A stretch of 64,000 bases of DNA, taken from assembly GCF_900101545.1 (NCBI RefSeq), contig NZ_FMZU01000006.1:226998-290997 (forward strand), written 5' to 3'. Of this stretch, positions 35,441 through 43,508 are shown in pieces (the first letter of the stretch is position 1; each line of letters starts with the position of its first letter). The notes under the pieces are model-generated. The model searched no databases, was not told the origin of the DNA, and saw only the letters and a list, made by a program, of their open reading frames with translations. Origin of the DNA: Variovorax sp. CF079. Lineage in GTDB: Bacteria > Pseudomonadota > Gammaproteobacteria > Burkholderiales > Burkholderiaceae_C. A program made the position numbers and the translations under genes.

Positions 35441-36315
35441 GCGAGCACCCTCGCGCCGGCATGCTGCTCGCGCCACCACTGCGCGACCTCGCCGCAACGG
35501 GCGAACCACACGCCTTCGCGGCTGCGCATGTGCTGGCACAGGCGTTCCAGCAGCAGGATGCGTCCGGGCTTGCCCGAGACCTTCGGATGGAACAGCGTCG
35601 TCATGCACAGGCCGTCGCGGTGCGAGCCGTCGAACTCGCGGCGCCAGTTGTCGAAGGTGGCGTCGTAGCTCGCGATGCGGTCGAGGCCGGCGGGATAGTC
35701 GGGGTTGCGCTGGTAGGCCAGCGATGCGTAGTCGTCCAGCTCCCAGCGGCCCGGGATCTCCACCAGGCTGCGGCCGCTGGCCGCATGCTCGATGAAGTAG
35801 GGCCGGTCATCGCCGCGCATGGAACTCGAATAGCGCACGCCGGCGTCGAGCAGGATCTCGATCGTGTCCGCGCCCCAGTCGCCCGAGGGTGTGCGAAAGC
35901 CGGCGGGCGTGAGGGCCAGGTGCTTGCGGAACAGCGCGAGCGACAGCGCCATCACTTCCTGCTGGCGCTCGCGCGTCAGCTGCCAGAAGGCCTCATGCCG
36001 GTGGCCGTGGTAGCCGATCTCGTGGCCGCGTTCGACGATGGCGCGGATCTGCGCCGGCCAGTTCTCGAGCACCCAGGTCGGCACGAAGAAGGTCGCCGGC
36101 ATGCGGTACTCGTCGAGCATGTCCAGTAGATAACCGACGGCGCGCCACGGGCCGTAGGCGCCGAGCGTGAAGAAGGAAGGATTGCGCCAGATCGAGCCGT
36201 CGAGCATCGCGTTGCCGGTGGGGCCGTCGACATCGAAGGCGAGCGCAACGCTCGATTGCACGCCTTCGGGCCAGAGACGGGACGGTGCGGCGTCGCCGAT
36301 CGCTTGCACGGGCAT
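35437..36315 (-). CDS. Polysaccharide deacetylase family protein (allantoinase/cyclic imidase-like)
   Basis: A 292-residue NodB-fold hydrolase with an intact metal site: FDVDG at 27-31 and GYHGHRHEAF with His103 and His107. FRTPSGDWGADTIEILLDAGVRYSSSMRGDDRPYF and LFHPKVSGKPGRILLL are also present. No signal peptide is seen, so a cytoplasmic amide or cyclic-amide hydrolase is more likely than a peptidoglycan enzyme. Members of this branch act on allantoin or cyclic imides. Its stop overlaps the ATG of the degenerate paralogue, and its start is 5 bp after the binding-protein stop. Confidence 0.85.
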   Translation of the reverse strand: MPVQAIGDAAPSRLWPEGVQSSVALAFDVDGPTGNAMLDGSIWRNPSFFTLGAYGPWRAVGYLLDMLDEYRMPATFFVPTWVLENWPAQIRAIVERGHEIGYHGHRHEAFWQLTRERQQEVMALSLALFRKHLALTPAGFRTPSGDWGADTIEILLDAGVRYSSSMRGDDRPYFIEHAASGRSLVEIPGRWELDDYASLAYQRNPDYPAGLDRIASYDATFDNWRREFDGSHRDGLCMTTLFHPKVSGKPGRILLLERLCQHMRSREGVWFARCGEVAQWWREQHAGARVLA

Positions 36316-36320
36316 GCGCT

Positions 36321-37151
36321 TCAGTTGGCGCTGTCGATGATCAGCTTGGGCACTGCGTAGTCGGCGAGGCCCCACTTGACGGCGATCTTCGCGTAGCTGC
36401 CGTCGGCGATGAGCTTGGTCATGGCCTCGCTCAGCTCGGCCACGAGCGCCTCGTTCTTGCGGCCGATCGCCAGGCCGACGTACTGGAAGGCGAAGGGCTT
36501 GCCGACCGTCGCGTACGTGTTCGGCTCCTGTCCCATGATGTAAGGCAGCGTTTCGCCGCCTTGCACCGCCGCGTCGAGGCGGCCCTGGCGCAGCTGGGTG
36601 CGCGCGTCGGCCGAGCCGTCGGTGCCCGTCACGATGATCGCCGGCTTGCCGGCCTTCACGCACTGGGCGTCGCTCCACTTGCCGATCTCGACCGGGAACG
36701 AGGTGCGGCGGCTCGCGCCCACTTTCTTGCCGCACAGCGCGGTCATGCTGGAGAACTCGGCCGCCCGCGCATTCGTCACGTAGAACTGCGGGCCGGTCTT
36801 CAGGTAGTCGATGAACTTGACCGCGTCGCGACGCTCCGGCAAGTCGGTCATGCCGGAAAGAATGATGTCGACGCGGCCGGTGGCGAGCGAGCTCATCATC
36901 TGGTCGAAGCTGGTTTCTTCCCATTTGATCGTGGTGCCGAGCTTGGCCGCGAGTGCCTCGCCCAGGTCGATGTCGAAGCCGCTCAGCTTGCCGCTGGCCG
37001 GGTCCTTGAACTCGAGCGGCGGGTAGTTGGAGACCACCGCGGCGGAGATCGGCGCGCCCTTGGCGCGTGCGGTTTGTGCCTGCGCCAGCGGCAGGACCAG
37101 CGCGAAGGATGCGGCGAGGAGGCTGAGACGTGTGAGTGGGCGGCAAGTCAT
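36321..37151 (-). CDS. Amino acid ABC transporter substrate-binding protein
   Basis: A 276-residue periplasmic polar amino-acid binding protein with a Sec signal (ending LPLAQAQT). NYPPLEFKDPASGKLSGFDIDLGEALAAKLGTTIKW and SSLATGRVDIILSGMTDLPERR follow. It is placed between the ATPase gene and the deacetylase-fold genes, so it is the primary receptor of this importer. The expected ligand is an amino acid or amino-dicarboxylate. Confidence 0.88.
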   Translation of the reverse strand: MTCRPLTRLSLLAASFALVLPLAQAQTARAKGAPISAAVVSNYPPLEFKDPASGKLSGFDIDLGEALAAKLGTTIKWEETSFDQMMSSLATGRVDIILSGMTDLPERRDAVKFIDYLKTGPQFYVTNARAAEFSSMTALCGKKVGASRRTSFPVEIGKWSDAQCVKAGKPAIIVTGTDGSADARTQLRQGRLDAAVQGGETLPYIMGQEPNTYATVGKPFAFQYVGLAIGRKNEALVAELSEAMTKLIADGSYAKIAVKWGLADYAVPKLIIDSAN

Positions 37152-37184
37152 GCGGGAGCTCCAGAGGTGGTCAAAGAAAAAAAG

Positions 37185-37958
37185 TCAGCCGCGAACGGCG
37201 GAAATGAACTCGCGGGTGCGCGGATGCTGCGGGGCGGACAGGACCTGTGCGGGCGTGCCGGTCTCGACGATCTGCCCCTGGTCCATGAACATCACGCGCG
37301 TCGCCACGTCGCGGGCAAAGCCCAGTTCGTGGGTGACGACGACCATGGTCATGCCGCTGGTCGCCAGGTCGCGCATGACCGACAGAACCTCGCCGACCAG
37401 CTCGGGGTCGAGCGCCGAGGTGGGCTCGTCGAACAGCATCAGCTGCGGCCGCATCGCCAGCGAGCGGGCGATCGCCACGCGCTGTTGCTGGCCGCCCGAG
37501 AGATCGATCGGGAAGGCCTCGCTCTTGTGGGCGAGGCCGACGCGATCGAGCAGCGCGCGCGCTTCGGCGAGCACCTCCTCGCGCGGGCGGCGCTGCACGC
37601 GCAGCGGGCCCTCGATCACGTTCTCCAGCGCCGTCATGTGCGGGAACAGGTTGAAGCGCTGGAACACCATGCCGGTCTTCAGGCGCTGGCGGGCGATCTC
37701 GGTTTCGGACAGCGCGTAGAGCTTGTTGCCCACCTGGCGAAAGCCGACCAGCTCGCCGTTCACCCAGAGCGCGCCGTCGGTCACGGTTTCGAGCTGGTTG
37801 ATGCAGCGCAGGAAGGTGCTCTTGCCGGAGCCGGACGGGCCGATGACGCAGAGCACCTCGCCGGCGGCGATGTCGAGCGTGATGCCCTGCAGCGCCTGGA
37901 AGTCGCCGAAGCTCTTGCGCACGTCGACCGCGCGCACGATGGGATCGGTATGGCGCAT
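37185..37958 (-). CDS. Polar amino acid ABC transporter ATP-binding protein
   Basis: A 257-residue ATPase of the GlnQ/HisP type: Walker A GPSGSGKS, signature [17 protein letters not shown], Walker [21 protein letters not shown] and the H-loop [13 protein letters not shown]. It powers import through the adjacent permease. It begins 2 bp after the permease stop and is followed by the binding protein after 33 bp. Confidence 0.92.
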   Translation of the reverse strand: MRHTDPIVRAVDVRKSFGDFQALQGITLDIAAGEVLCVIGPSGSGKSTFLRCINQLETVTDGALWVNGELVGFRQVGNKLYALSETEIARQRLKTGMVFQRFNLFPHMTALENVIEGPLRVQRRPREEVLAEARALLDRVGLAHKSEAFPIDLSGGQQQRVAIARSLAMRPQLMLFDEPTSALDPELVGEVLSVMRDLATSGMTMVVVTHELGFARDVATRVMFMDQGQIVETGTPAQVLSAPQHPRTREFISAVRG

Positions 37959-37960
37959 GC

Positions 37961-38836
37961 TCACTGCCTTGCCGCGGCGCGCCCTGCGCCGCGTGCGTAG
38001 TAGGACTCGACGCGCGACTGCAGCAGCGAGAGCACCGTGACCACCACGATGTACCAGATGCCGGCCACGATCAGCAGCTCGATCACGCGGGCGTTGGCGT
38101 AGTAGATGTTCTGCGCGTTGTGCAGCATCTCGGCGTACTGGATCACGCTGGCCAGCGAGGTCAGCTTGATCATGCCGACGAACTCGTTGCCGATCGGCGG
38201 GATGATCACGCGCATCGCCTGGGGCAGGATCACGCGGCGCAGCGCGAGCAGGCGCGGCATGCCGATCGACTTGGCGGCCTCGTACTGGCCGACGTCGACC
38301 GACAGCAGGCCCGCGCGCACCACCTCGGAGGTGTAGGCGCCCTGGTTGATGCCGAGACCCAGCAGCGCGGCGAGGAAAGGCGTCATCAGGTCGACCGTGC
38401 GCATCTCCCACAGGCCCGGGATCCCGATGGTCGGGAACACCAGCGCCAGGTTGAACCACAGGAGCAGCTGCAGGATCACGGGCGTGCCGCGAAACAGCCA
38501 TGTGTAGCCGCGTGCCACCCAGCTCAGCACCGGATTGGCCGACACGCGCATCACCGCGGTGATCACGCCCAGCACGATGCCCAGCCCCATCGCCAGCACG
38601 CTCATCACGATGGTGTTGACCAGGCCGGTGAGTATCGATTGCGCCGTGAGGAACTTGCCGACGTACTGCCATTCGATCTTGCCGCGCGCAAAGGCGTTGA
38701 GCACGAACAGCAGCGCCACCACGATGAGCGTGGTGGCGATGTAGCGCCCCCAGTAGCGGCGCGGCACATGCTTCAGATGGGAAATGCCGGCCGGCGTGGA
38801 CGCATCCGGCGGCGCGGTTGCTGCGGCCGTCAGCAT
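37961..38836 (-). CDS. Amino acid ABC transporter permease (HisM/GlnP type)
   Basis: A 291-residue inner-membrane permease with about six hydrophobic segments. It has the His/Glu/Gln/Arg-family motif [20 protein letters not shown] and the EAA loop [44 protein letters not shown]. Only one permease gene is present, so it probably forms a homodimer. Its start overlaps the end of the lyase gene by 7 bp. Confidence 0.92.
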   Translation of the reverse strand: MLTAAATAPPDASTPAGISHLKHVPRRYWGRYIATTLIVVALLFVLNAFARGKIEWQYVGKFLTAQSILTGLVNTIVMSVLAMGLGIVLGVITAVMRVSANPVLSWVARGYTWLFRGTPVILQLLLWFNLALVFPTIGIPGLWEMRTVDLMTPFLAALLGLGINQGAYTSEVVRAGLLSVDVGQYEAAKSIGMPRLLALRRVILPQAMRVIIPPIGNEFVGMIKLTSLASVIQYAEMLHNAQNIYYANARVIELLIVAGIWYIVVVTVLSLLQSRVESYYARGAGRAAARQ

Positions 38837-40269
38837 CGCGGCCCCGTGTAGTCGGCGATCCACGCGCCATGTTCCGCGAGCCGGGTCTTCAGGCGTGCGA
38901 TCTGCTCGCGCACGCGCTCCGGCGCGGTGCCGCCCTGGCCGTGGCGCGCCGACACGGCGGCTTCGAGCGTCAGGTGCTCGAGCACTGCGGCCTTGAGCCG
39001 CGGGTCGACCTCGGCCAGCAGCAGGGCGGAGACATCGCTCAGTTCGATCTGCTTCGCTTCGCAGGCCTTGACCAGCGCGCCGGTGATCTCGTGCGCTTCG
39101 CTGAAAGGCACGCCGTTCACCGCCAGCCAATCCGCCACCTCGGTGGCGAGCGTGAAGCCCAGCGGCGCCTGGCGCTTCAGCTGCTCGACATCGACGCGCA
39201 TCGTCCGGATCATTCCGGCCATGGCCGGCAGCACCAGCGACAGGGTGTCGATGCTGTCGAAGGCCGCGCTCTTGTCTTCGGCCAGGTCGCGGTTGTAGGC
39301 CAGCGGCAGCGACTTCAGGGCAGAGAGCATTCCCGTCAGGTTGCCGATCAGGCGGCCGGCCTTGCCGCGGCTCAGTTCGGCGATGTCGGGGTTCTTCTTC
39401 TGCGGCATGATCGAACTGCCGGTGCAGTAGCCGTCGTCCAGCTCCACCCACCGGAACTGCCGCGATGACCACAGGACCACCTCTTCGGACAGGCGCGACA
39501 GCTCGACCGTGAGCATGCTGGCGACGAACAGGAACTCGCACACGTGGTCGCGCGCCGCGACCGCGTCGATCGAGTTCTCGCACGGTGCGTCGTAGCCGAG
39601 CTCCATCGCCGACAGCTCCGGCGAGCGGCAGATCGCCGAGCCGGCCAGCGCGGCGGCACCGAGCGGCGAACGTGCGCTGCGGCGGTCCCAGTCGATCAGC
39701 CGGTCGATGTTGCGGCCGACGGCCTGGGCATGCGCCATCAGGTGATGCGCGAACACGATGGGCTGCGCGGGCTGCAGATGGGTGAAGCCGGTCGACAGCG
39801 TGCCGATGTGCAGCTCGGCCTGCGCCACGAGCGCGTGCTGCAGCTCGAGCACGGCGCTGGCGAGGGTGCGCGCCCGGTCGCGCAGGTACAGCTTCAGGTC
39901 GTTGGCGGCCTGGTCGTTGCGCGAGCGGCCGGCGCGCAGCTTGCCGCCGATGGCGCCGAGCCGCAGGGTCAGCACGCGCTCGAGGAAGGTGTGCACGTCT
40001 TCGTCGGCTTCGGAGGGATGCAGGTCGCCGGCGGCGTACTCGCGCTCGACGGCATCGATGGCCGCGAGGAGCTGGGCCAGTTCGTCGGCCTTCAGCACGC
40101 CCGCGCGCTGCAGCTCGCGAGCATGGGCGCGGGAGCCGGCCAGGTCGTACGGCACGAGCCTGAAGAAACTCGGCTCCGATCGCGACAGCGCCTTCAGTGC
40201 CGCCGACGGTTCCGACCTGAAACGGGCTCCCCAAAGACGCTGCGTGGCACTCGCTTCTTGCGCTTCCAT
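38830..40269 (-). CDS. Argininosuccinate lyase-like protein (aspartase/fumarase superfamily C-N lyase)
   Basis: A 479-residue lyase with all superfamily signatures: [17 protein letters not shown] at about 113-129, [17 protein letters not shown] with His164, and the serine loop [24 protein letters not shown] with Ser285/Ser286. These enzymes release fumarate from N-substituted aspartates. It is the first gene of a catabolic operon with an amino-acid importer and a divergent LysR gene, not near arginine biosynthesis genes. It may therefore act on another N-succinyl amino compound, as EDDS and iminodisuccinate lyases do. The start at 40269 gives the usual amino end; 175 bp separate it from the regulator. 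Confidence 0.82.
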   Translation of the reverse strand: MEAQEASATQRLWGARFRSEPSAALKALSRSEPSFFRLVPYDLAGSRAHARELQRAGVLKADELAQLLAAIDAVEREYAAGDLHPSEADEDVHTFLERVLTLRLGAIGGKLRAGRSRNDQAANDLKLYLRDRARTLASAVLELQHALVAQAELHIGTLSTGFTHLQPAQPIVFAHHLMAHAQAVGRNIDRLIDWDRRSARSPLGAAALAGSAICRSPELSAMELGYDAPCENSIDAVAARDHVCEFLFVASMLTVELSRLSEEVVLWSSRQFRWVELDDGYCTGSSIMPQKKNPDIAELSRGKAGRLIGNLTGMLSALKSLPLAYNRDLAEDKSAAFDSIDTLSLVLPAMAGMIRTMRVDVEQLKRQAPLGFTLATEVADWLAVNGVPFSEAHEITGALVKACEAKQIELSDVSALLLAEVDPRLKAAVLEHLTLEAAVSARHGQGGTAPERVREQIARLKTRLAEHGAWIADYTGPRC

Positions 40270-40354
40270 ATCGTTACCACAAAGTGACAATGGGCTGCAT
40301 CGTAGTAAGAATGACCAGCACTGGAAAACGAGATTAAGAACCGGGTTGCCTGCA

Positions 40355-40369
40355 AAAAATCTCAGCATC
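40355..40369. promoter_or_regulatory. 15-bp element shared with the ureohydrolase promoter (copy 1)
   Basis: AAAAATCTCAGCATC lies between the divergent lyase operon and its LysR gene, and recurs exactly at 42441-42455. Here AATCTC (40358-40363) also forms an inverted repeat with GAGATT at 40330-40335. It is a probable binding site of the LysR protein encoded at 40445. Confidence 0.55.
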
Positions 40370-40444
40370 CGGAGGACACGGCCCTGCCGAAACTGCGGGG
40401 AAACGAGGGTTGTGGCCTGAACCTTGCTGGCATCCCATCCCCCC

Positions 40445-41386
40445 ATGGACAAACCCACAGAAGAACACTCCGTGCACGACATCGCGAAGCGCCTGGCGGT
40501 GCGCAGCCGGCTGCCTCCGCTCAATGCCTTGCGAGCCTTCGATGCCACTGCCCGCCACCTGACCGTGGTCAAGGCTGCCGACGAATTGAGCGTGACGCCG
40601 AGCGCTGTCAGCCATCAGCTGCGCACTTTGGAAGACGCACTCGGCGTGCAGCTGTTCACGCGCAACAAGACGCGCCTGAAACTCACTCCCCACGGCGAGG
40701 CGTTGCTGCCCTCGATCCGTGCGGCCTTCCAGATGATTGCTTCCGCGGCCGCCAGGCTGGGCGACAGCGTGATGATGGGCGACCTGGTGGTGTCGGTGCC
40801 GGTCGGGCTCGCCTCGCGCCTGCTGACGCGTCACATCGGCGAATTCATGGTGGCGCATCCGGAGGTGCGGCTCAAGCTGATCGCCTCCAACGAGGACAAG
40901 GAGGTCTACCTGCCCTCGGTCGACCTGTGCATCCGCTACGGCACGGGCATCTGGCCCGAGCGGCAGGTGCGGCTGCTGAGCCATGTCGAGTTGTTCCCCG
41001 TCTGCAGCCCCGCGATGATCAACGGGCCGCTGGGAGTGCGCGCGCTCGACGACCTGAAGCATCACATGCTGTTGTGCGAGGACGGCGGCACCGAGTGGAC
41101 GCGCTGGCTGCTCGCGGCCGGCATGCCGGCCAGCGGCTTTCGCATGACCGAGATGGGCAACGCGCACATCGCGATCGAGGCGGCACTTCATGGCCAGGGC
41201 GCGGCCCTGGGCGACAGCCTTCTGGTGGGCGACGACCTGGCCGAAGGCCGGCTCGTGCGGCTGTTCGAGAACCGCATTCCGGCCAAGCACGCGTACTACC
41301 TCGTGTGCCGCCACGAAGTGTGCGAGAACCCGCTGGTCGCGGGCTTCACCGATTGGATCCTCGGCAAGGTGCGAACCGGCGAATAG
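40445..41386 (+). CDS. LysR family transcriptional regulator (GcvA-like)
   Basis: A 313-residue LysR regulator with the GcvA-type amino end LPPLNALRAFDATARHLTVVKAADELSVTPSAVSHQLRTLEDALGVQLF and a C-terminal ligand domain. It is divergent from the lyase/ABC operon and is flanked downstream, tail-to-tail, by the ureohydrolase gene. The start ATG at 40445 gives a short N-terminal tail before the helix-turn-helix. The shared 15-bp motif in two promoters suggests that it controls both transcription units. Confidence 0.9.
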   Translation: MDKPTEEHSVHDIAKRLAVRSRLPPLNALRAFDATARHLTVVKAADELSVTPSAVSHQLRTLEDALGVQLFTRNKTRLKLTPHGEALLPSIRAAFQMIASAAARLGDSVMMGDLVVSVPVGLASRLLTRHIGEFMVAHPEVRLKLIASNEDKEVYLPSVDLCIRYGTGIWPERQVRLLSHVELFPVCSPAMINGPLGVRALDDLKHHMLLCEDGGTEWTRWLLAAGMPASGFRMTEMGNAHIAIEAALHGQGAALGDSLLVGDDLAEGRLVRLFENRIPAKHAYYLVCRHEVCENPLVAGFTDWILGKVRTGE

Positions 41387-41404
41387 GCGCGCCACGCCTC
41401 GGCT

Positions 41405-42382
41405 TCAGTCGCGGTACACGACGCCGGGCAGCACGCACAGCATCTCGAACGCGAGGTTGGCGCCGACCAGCGCCGTCGTTCCGTGCGGATCGTAGGGCGG
41501 CGAGATCTCGACCAGGTCGGCGCCCACCAGGTCGAGGCCACGCAGGCCGCGGATGATCTCCAGGCCCTGGTGCACCGTCAGTCCGCCGATCTCCGGCGTC
41601 CCCGTGCCCGGCGCGAAGGCGGGGTCGAGGCCGTCGATGTCGAAGCTGAGGTAGACCGGCCCCTTGCCCACACGCTCCACCACTTCCTTCATCAGCGGGA
41701 CCAGGCTCTTGTGCCAGCACTCCTCGGCCTGCACCACGCGAAAGCCCTGCTCGCGGCACCAGTCGAAATCGTCGGCGTGGTAGCCGGTGCCGCGCAGGCC
41801 GATCTGCACCACGCGCCGGCAGTCGAGCAGGCCCTCTTCCACCGCGCGGCGGAAGGGCGTGCCGTGGGCGATCTTCTCCCCGCCCATGGTGTCGTTCACG
41901 TCGGCATGCGCGTCGACGTGGACCACGCCGATCGGGCCGTGGCGCTTGTGCATCGCACGCAGGATAGGAAGCGCGATGGTGTGGTCGCCGCCGATGCTGA
42001 TGGGGCGACAGCCGTTGGCGATGATGGCGTCGTAGGCCGTGGCGATGCGGTCGATCGAGTCGAAGATGTTGTAGGCGTTGGTGGCCACGTCGCCGATGTC
42101 GGCGACCTGCAGCGAGTCGAAGGGCGCGGCGCGCGTTGCCATGTTGTAGGGCCGCAGCAATACGGACTCGCTGCGTACCTGGCGCGGGCCGAAGCGGGCG
42201 CCCGAACGGTTGGAGGTGCCGAGGTCGAAGGGCACGCCGACGAAGCAGGCGTCGAGGCCTTCGGTCGTTTCCTGGAAGGGCAGTCGCATCATCGTCGCGA
42301 TGCCCGCGAAACGCGGCACGGCGTCGCCGCTGAGCGGCTGGTTGAAGCCTGTGCGTTCAGGATGGAGGTGCGAGGATGGCAT
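41405..42382 (-). CDS. Agmatinase/arginase family ureohydrolase (guanidinobutyrase-like)
   Basis: A 325-residue manganese ureohydrolase that should release urea from a guanidino compound. The binuclear metal ligands are present: GGDHT (His134), HVDAHADVND (Asp157, His159, Asp161) and SFDIDGLDP (Asp248, Asp250). DAHADVND and EKIAHGTPFRRAVEEGLLDC are forms I associate with guanidinobutyrase or guanidinopropionase rather than arginase or agmatinase. The start MPSSHLHPERTG at 42382 is the usual one for this group. It is convergent with the LysR gene and divergent from the GhrA-like gene. The substrate is inferred only from motifs. Confidence 0.87.
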   Translation of the reverse strand: MPSSHLHPERTGFNQPLSGDAVPRFAGIATMMRLPFQETTEGLDACFVGVPFDLGTSNRSGARFGPRQVRSESVLLRPYNMATRAAPFDSLQVADIGDVATNAYNIFDSIDRIATAYDAIIANGCRPISIGGDHTIALPILRAMHKRHGPIGVVHVDAHADVNDTMGGEKIAHGTPFRRAVEEGLLDCRRVVQIGLRGTGYHADDFDWCREQGFRVVQAEECWHKSLVPLMKEVVERVGKGPVYLSFDIDGLDPAFAPGTGTPEIGGLTVHQGLEIIRGLRGLDLVGADLVEISPPYDPHGTTALVGANLAFEMLCVLPGVVYRD

Positions 42383-42440
42383 GAGCGAACCGGGCGATGG
42401 GATCGAACGATCATAGGAAGACGCGCGTGCAGCGGACTTC

Positions 42441-42468
42441 AAAAATCTCAGCATCTCGGCTTAGATTT
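42441..42468. promoter_or_regulatory. Dyad operator containing the shared 15-bp element (copy 2)
   Basis: The 15-bp element AAAAATCTCAGCATC (42441-42455) is here part of a long interrupted dyad. AAATCT at 42443-42448 pairs with AGATTT at 42463-42468, and AGC at 42450-42452 with GCT at 42459-42461. It lies in the gap between the ureohydrolase and the GhrA-like gene. The form fits a LysR-type operator. Confidence 0.55.
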
Positions 42469-42530
42469 ATTGCGCCGGCTTGGTTCCCTGCTGCCTAGCA
42501 TTGGTGGATTCGCCCGACGCTCCCTACCGG

Positions 42531-43472
42531 ATGACCGCCACCGCACCCCATATCTTCTTCAGCAGCAACCTCGATTCACCGCAAGCCTGGCGCGAAGCCT
42601 TGGCGCGGCACCTCGGCGACTTCAGCTTCACGGTCGGGCCGCATTGCGCGGATCCGGCCGCGATCGATGTCGCATTGGTCTACAAGCCGCCGAAGGAGGG
42701 CCTGCTGGCGTTCAGGAACCTGCGTGCCGTGGTTTCGCTGTCGGCCGGCATCAACCAGTTCTCCCCCGCGATGCTGCCTGCGGGCGTGCCCTTGTCGCGG
42801 TCGATCGATTCGACGCTCACGCAGCACATGATCGCGTATGCGAAGGCCGCCGTGTACCGCTATCACCGAAGGTTCCACGTGTTCGAGCGCAATTCGCGGG
42901 AAAGCGCATGGCGCTTCGAGCTGCCGAAGTCGAATGCCGAGACCACCGTGGGCGTCCTGGGCCTGGGCGAACTCGGTAGCGCCGTCGCCAGCGCGCTGGC
43001 CGCCGATGGTTTCGGCGTTCAGGGCTGGAGCCGCAGGGCGAGAGATCTGCCGGGCATCCGGACCCACGCCGGCGACGCCGGCCTGCACGCGATGGCAGCC
43101 GGCGTGGACATCGTCATCAATGTCCTGCCGCTGACCGATGCCACCGAGGGCATCCTCTCGGGGCGCTTGTTCGCGAGCTTCAGGCAGGGCGCCTTCCTCA
43201 TCAACATGGGGCGAGGCGGGCACCTTGTCGAACAGGATCTTCTGAGCGCCCTCGACGAGGGCCGCATCGCCGCGGCCACGCTCGATGTCGTCCAGGTCGA
43301 ACCCTTGCCCGAGAGGCATCCGTTCTGGGCCCACCCCGGCATCCTGATCACGCCGCACATCGCCGGCATCACCTCGCCAGAATCGGCCGCGCCGCAGATT
43401 GCGGAGAACATACGCCGTGCGATGCGAGGCCAAGGCTTGCTGAATCAGGTCGACTGGGCGCGAGGCTACTAG
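42531..43472 (+). CDS. Glyoxylate/hydroxypyruvate reductase A-like 2-hydroxyacid dehydrogenase
   Basis: A 313-residue D-2-hydroxyacid dehydrogenase of the GhrA subgroup, which reduces glyoxylate or hydroxypyruvate with NADPH or NADH. The cofactor motif is TTVGVLGLGELGSAVASAL. The catalytic arginine is in NMGRGGHLVEQDLLSALDEG, the glutamate in LDVVQVEPLP and the histidine in LITPHIAGIT. The C-terminal QVDWARGY matches the end of E. coli GhrA. The start ATG at 42531 is preferred to an upstream alternative because it removes a non-conserved extension. It is divergent from the ureohydrolase across the dyad operator. Confidence 0.87.
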   Translation: MTATAPHIFFSSNLDSPQAWREALARHLGDFSFTVGPHCADPAAIDVALVYKPPKEGLLAFRNLRAVVSLSAGINQFSPAMLPAGVPLSRSIDSTLTQHMIAYAKAAVYRYHRRFHVFERNSRESAWRFELPKSNAETTVGVLGLGELGSAVASALAADGFGVQGWSRRARDLPGIRTHAGDAGLHAMAAGVDIVINVLPLTDATEGILSGRLFASFRQGAFLINMGRGGHLVEQDLLSALDEGRIAAATLDVVQVEPLPERHPFWAHPGILITPHIAGITSPESAAPQIAENIRRAMRGQGLLNQVDWARGY

Positions 43473-43508
43473 AACAGGTCGACCCGCGCGCGCGGGCGCA
43501 TGAGAGTT

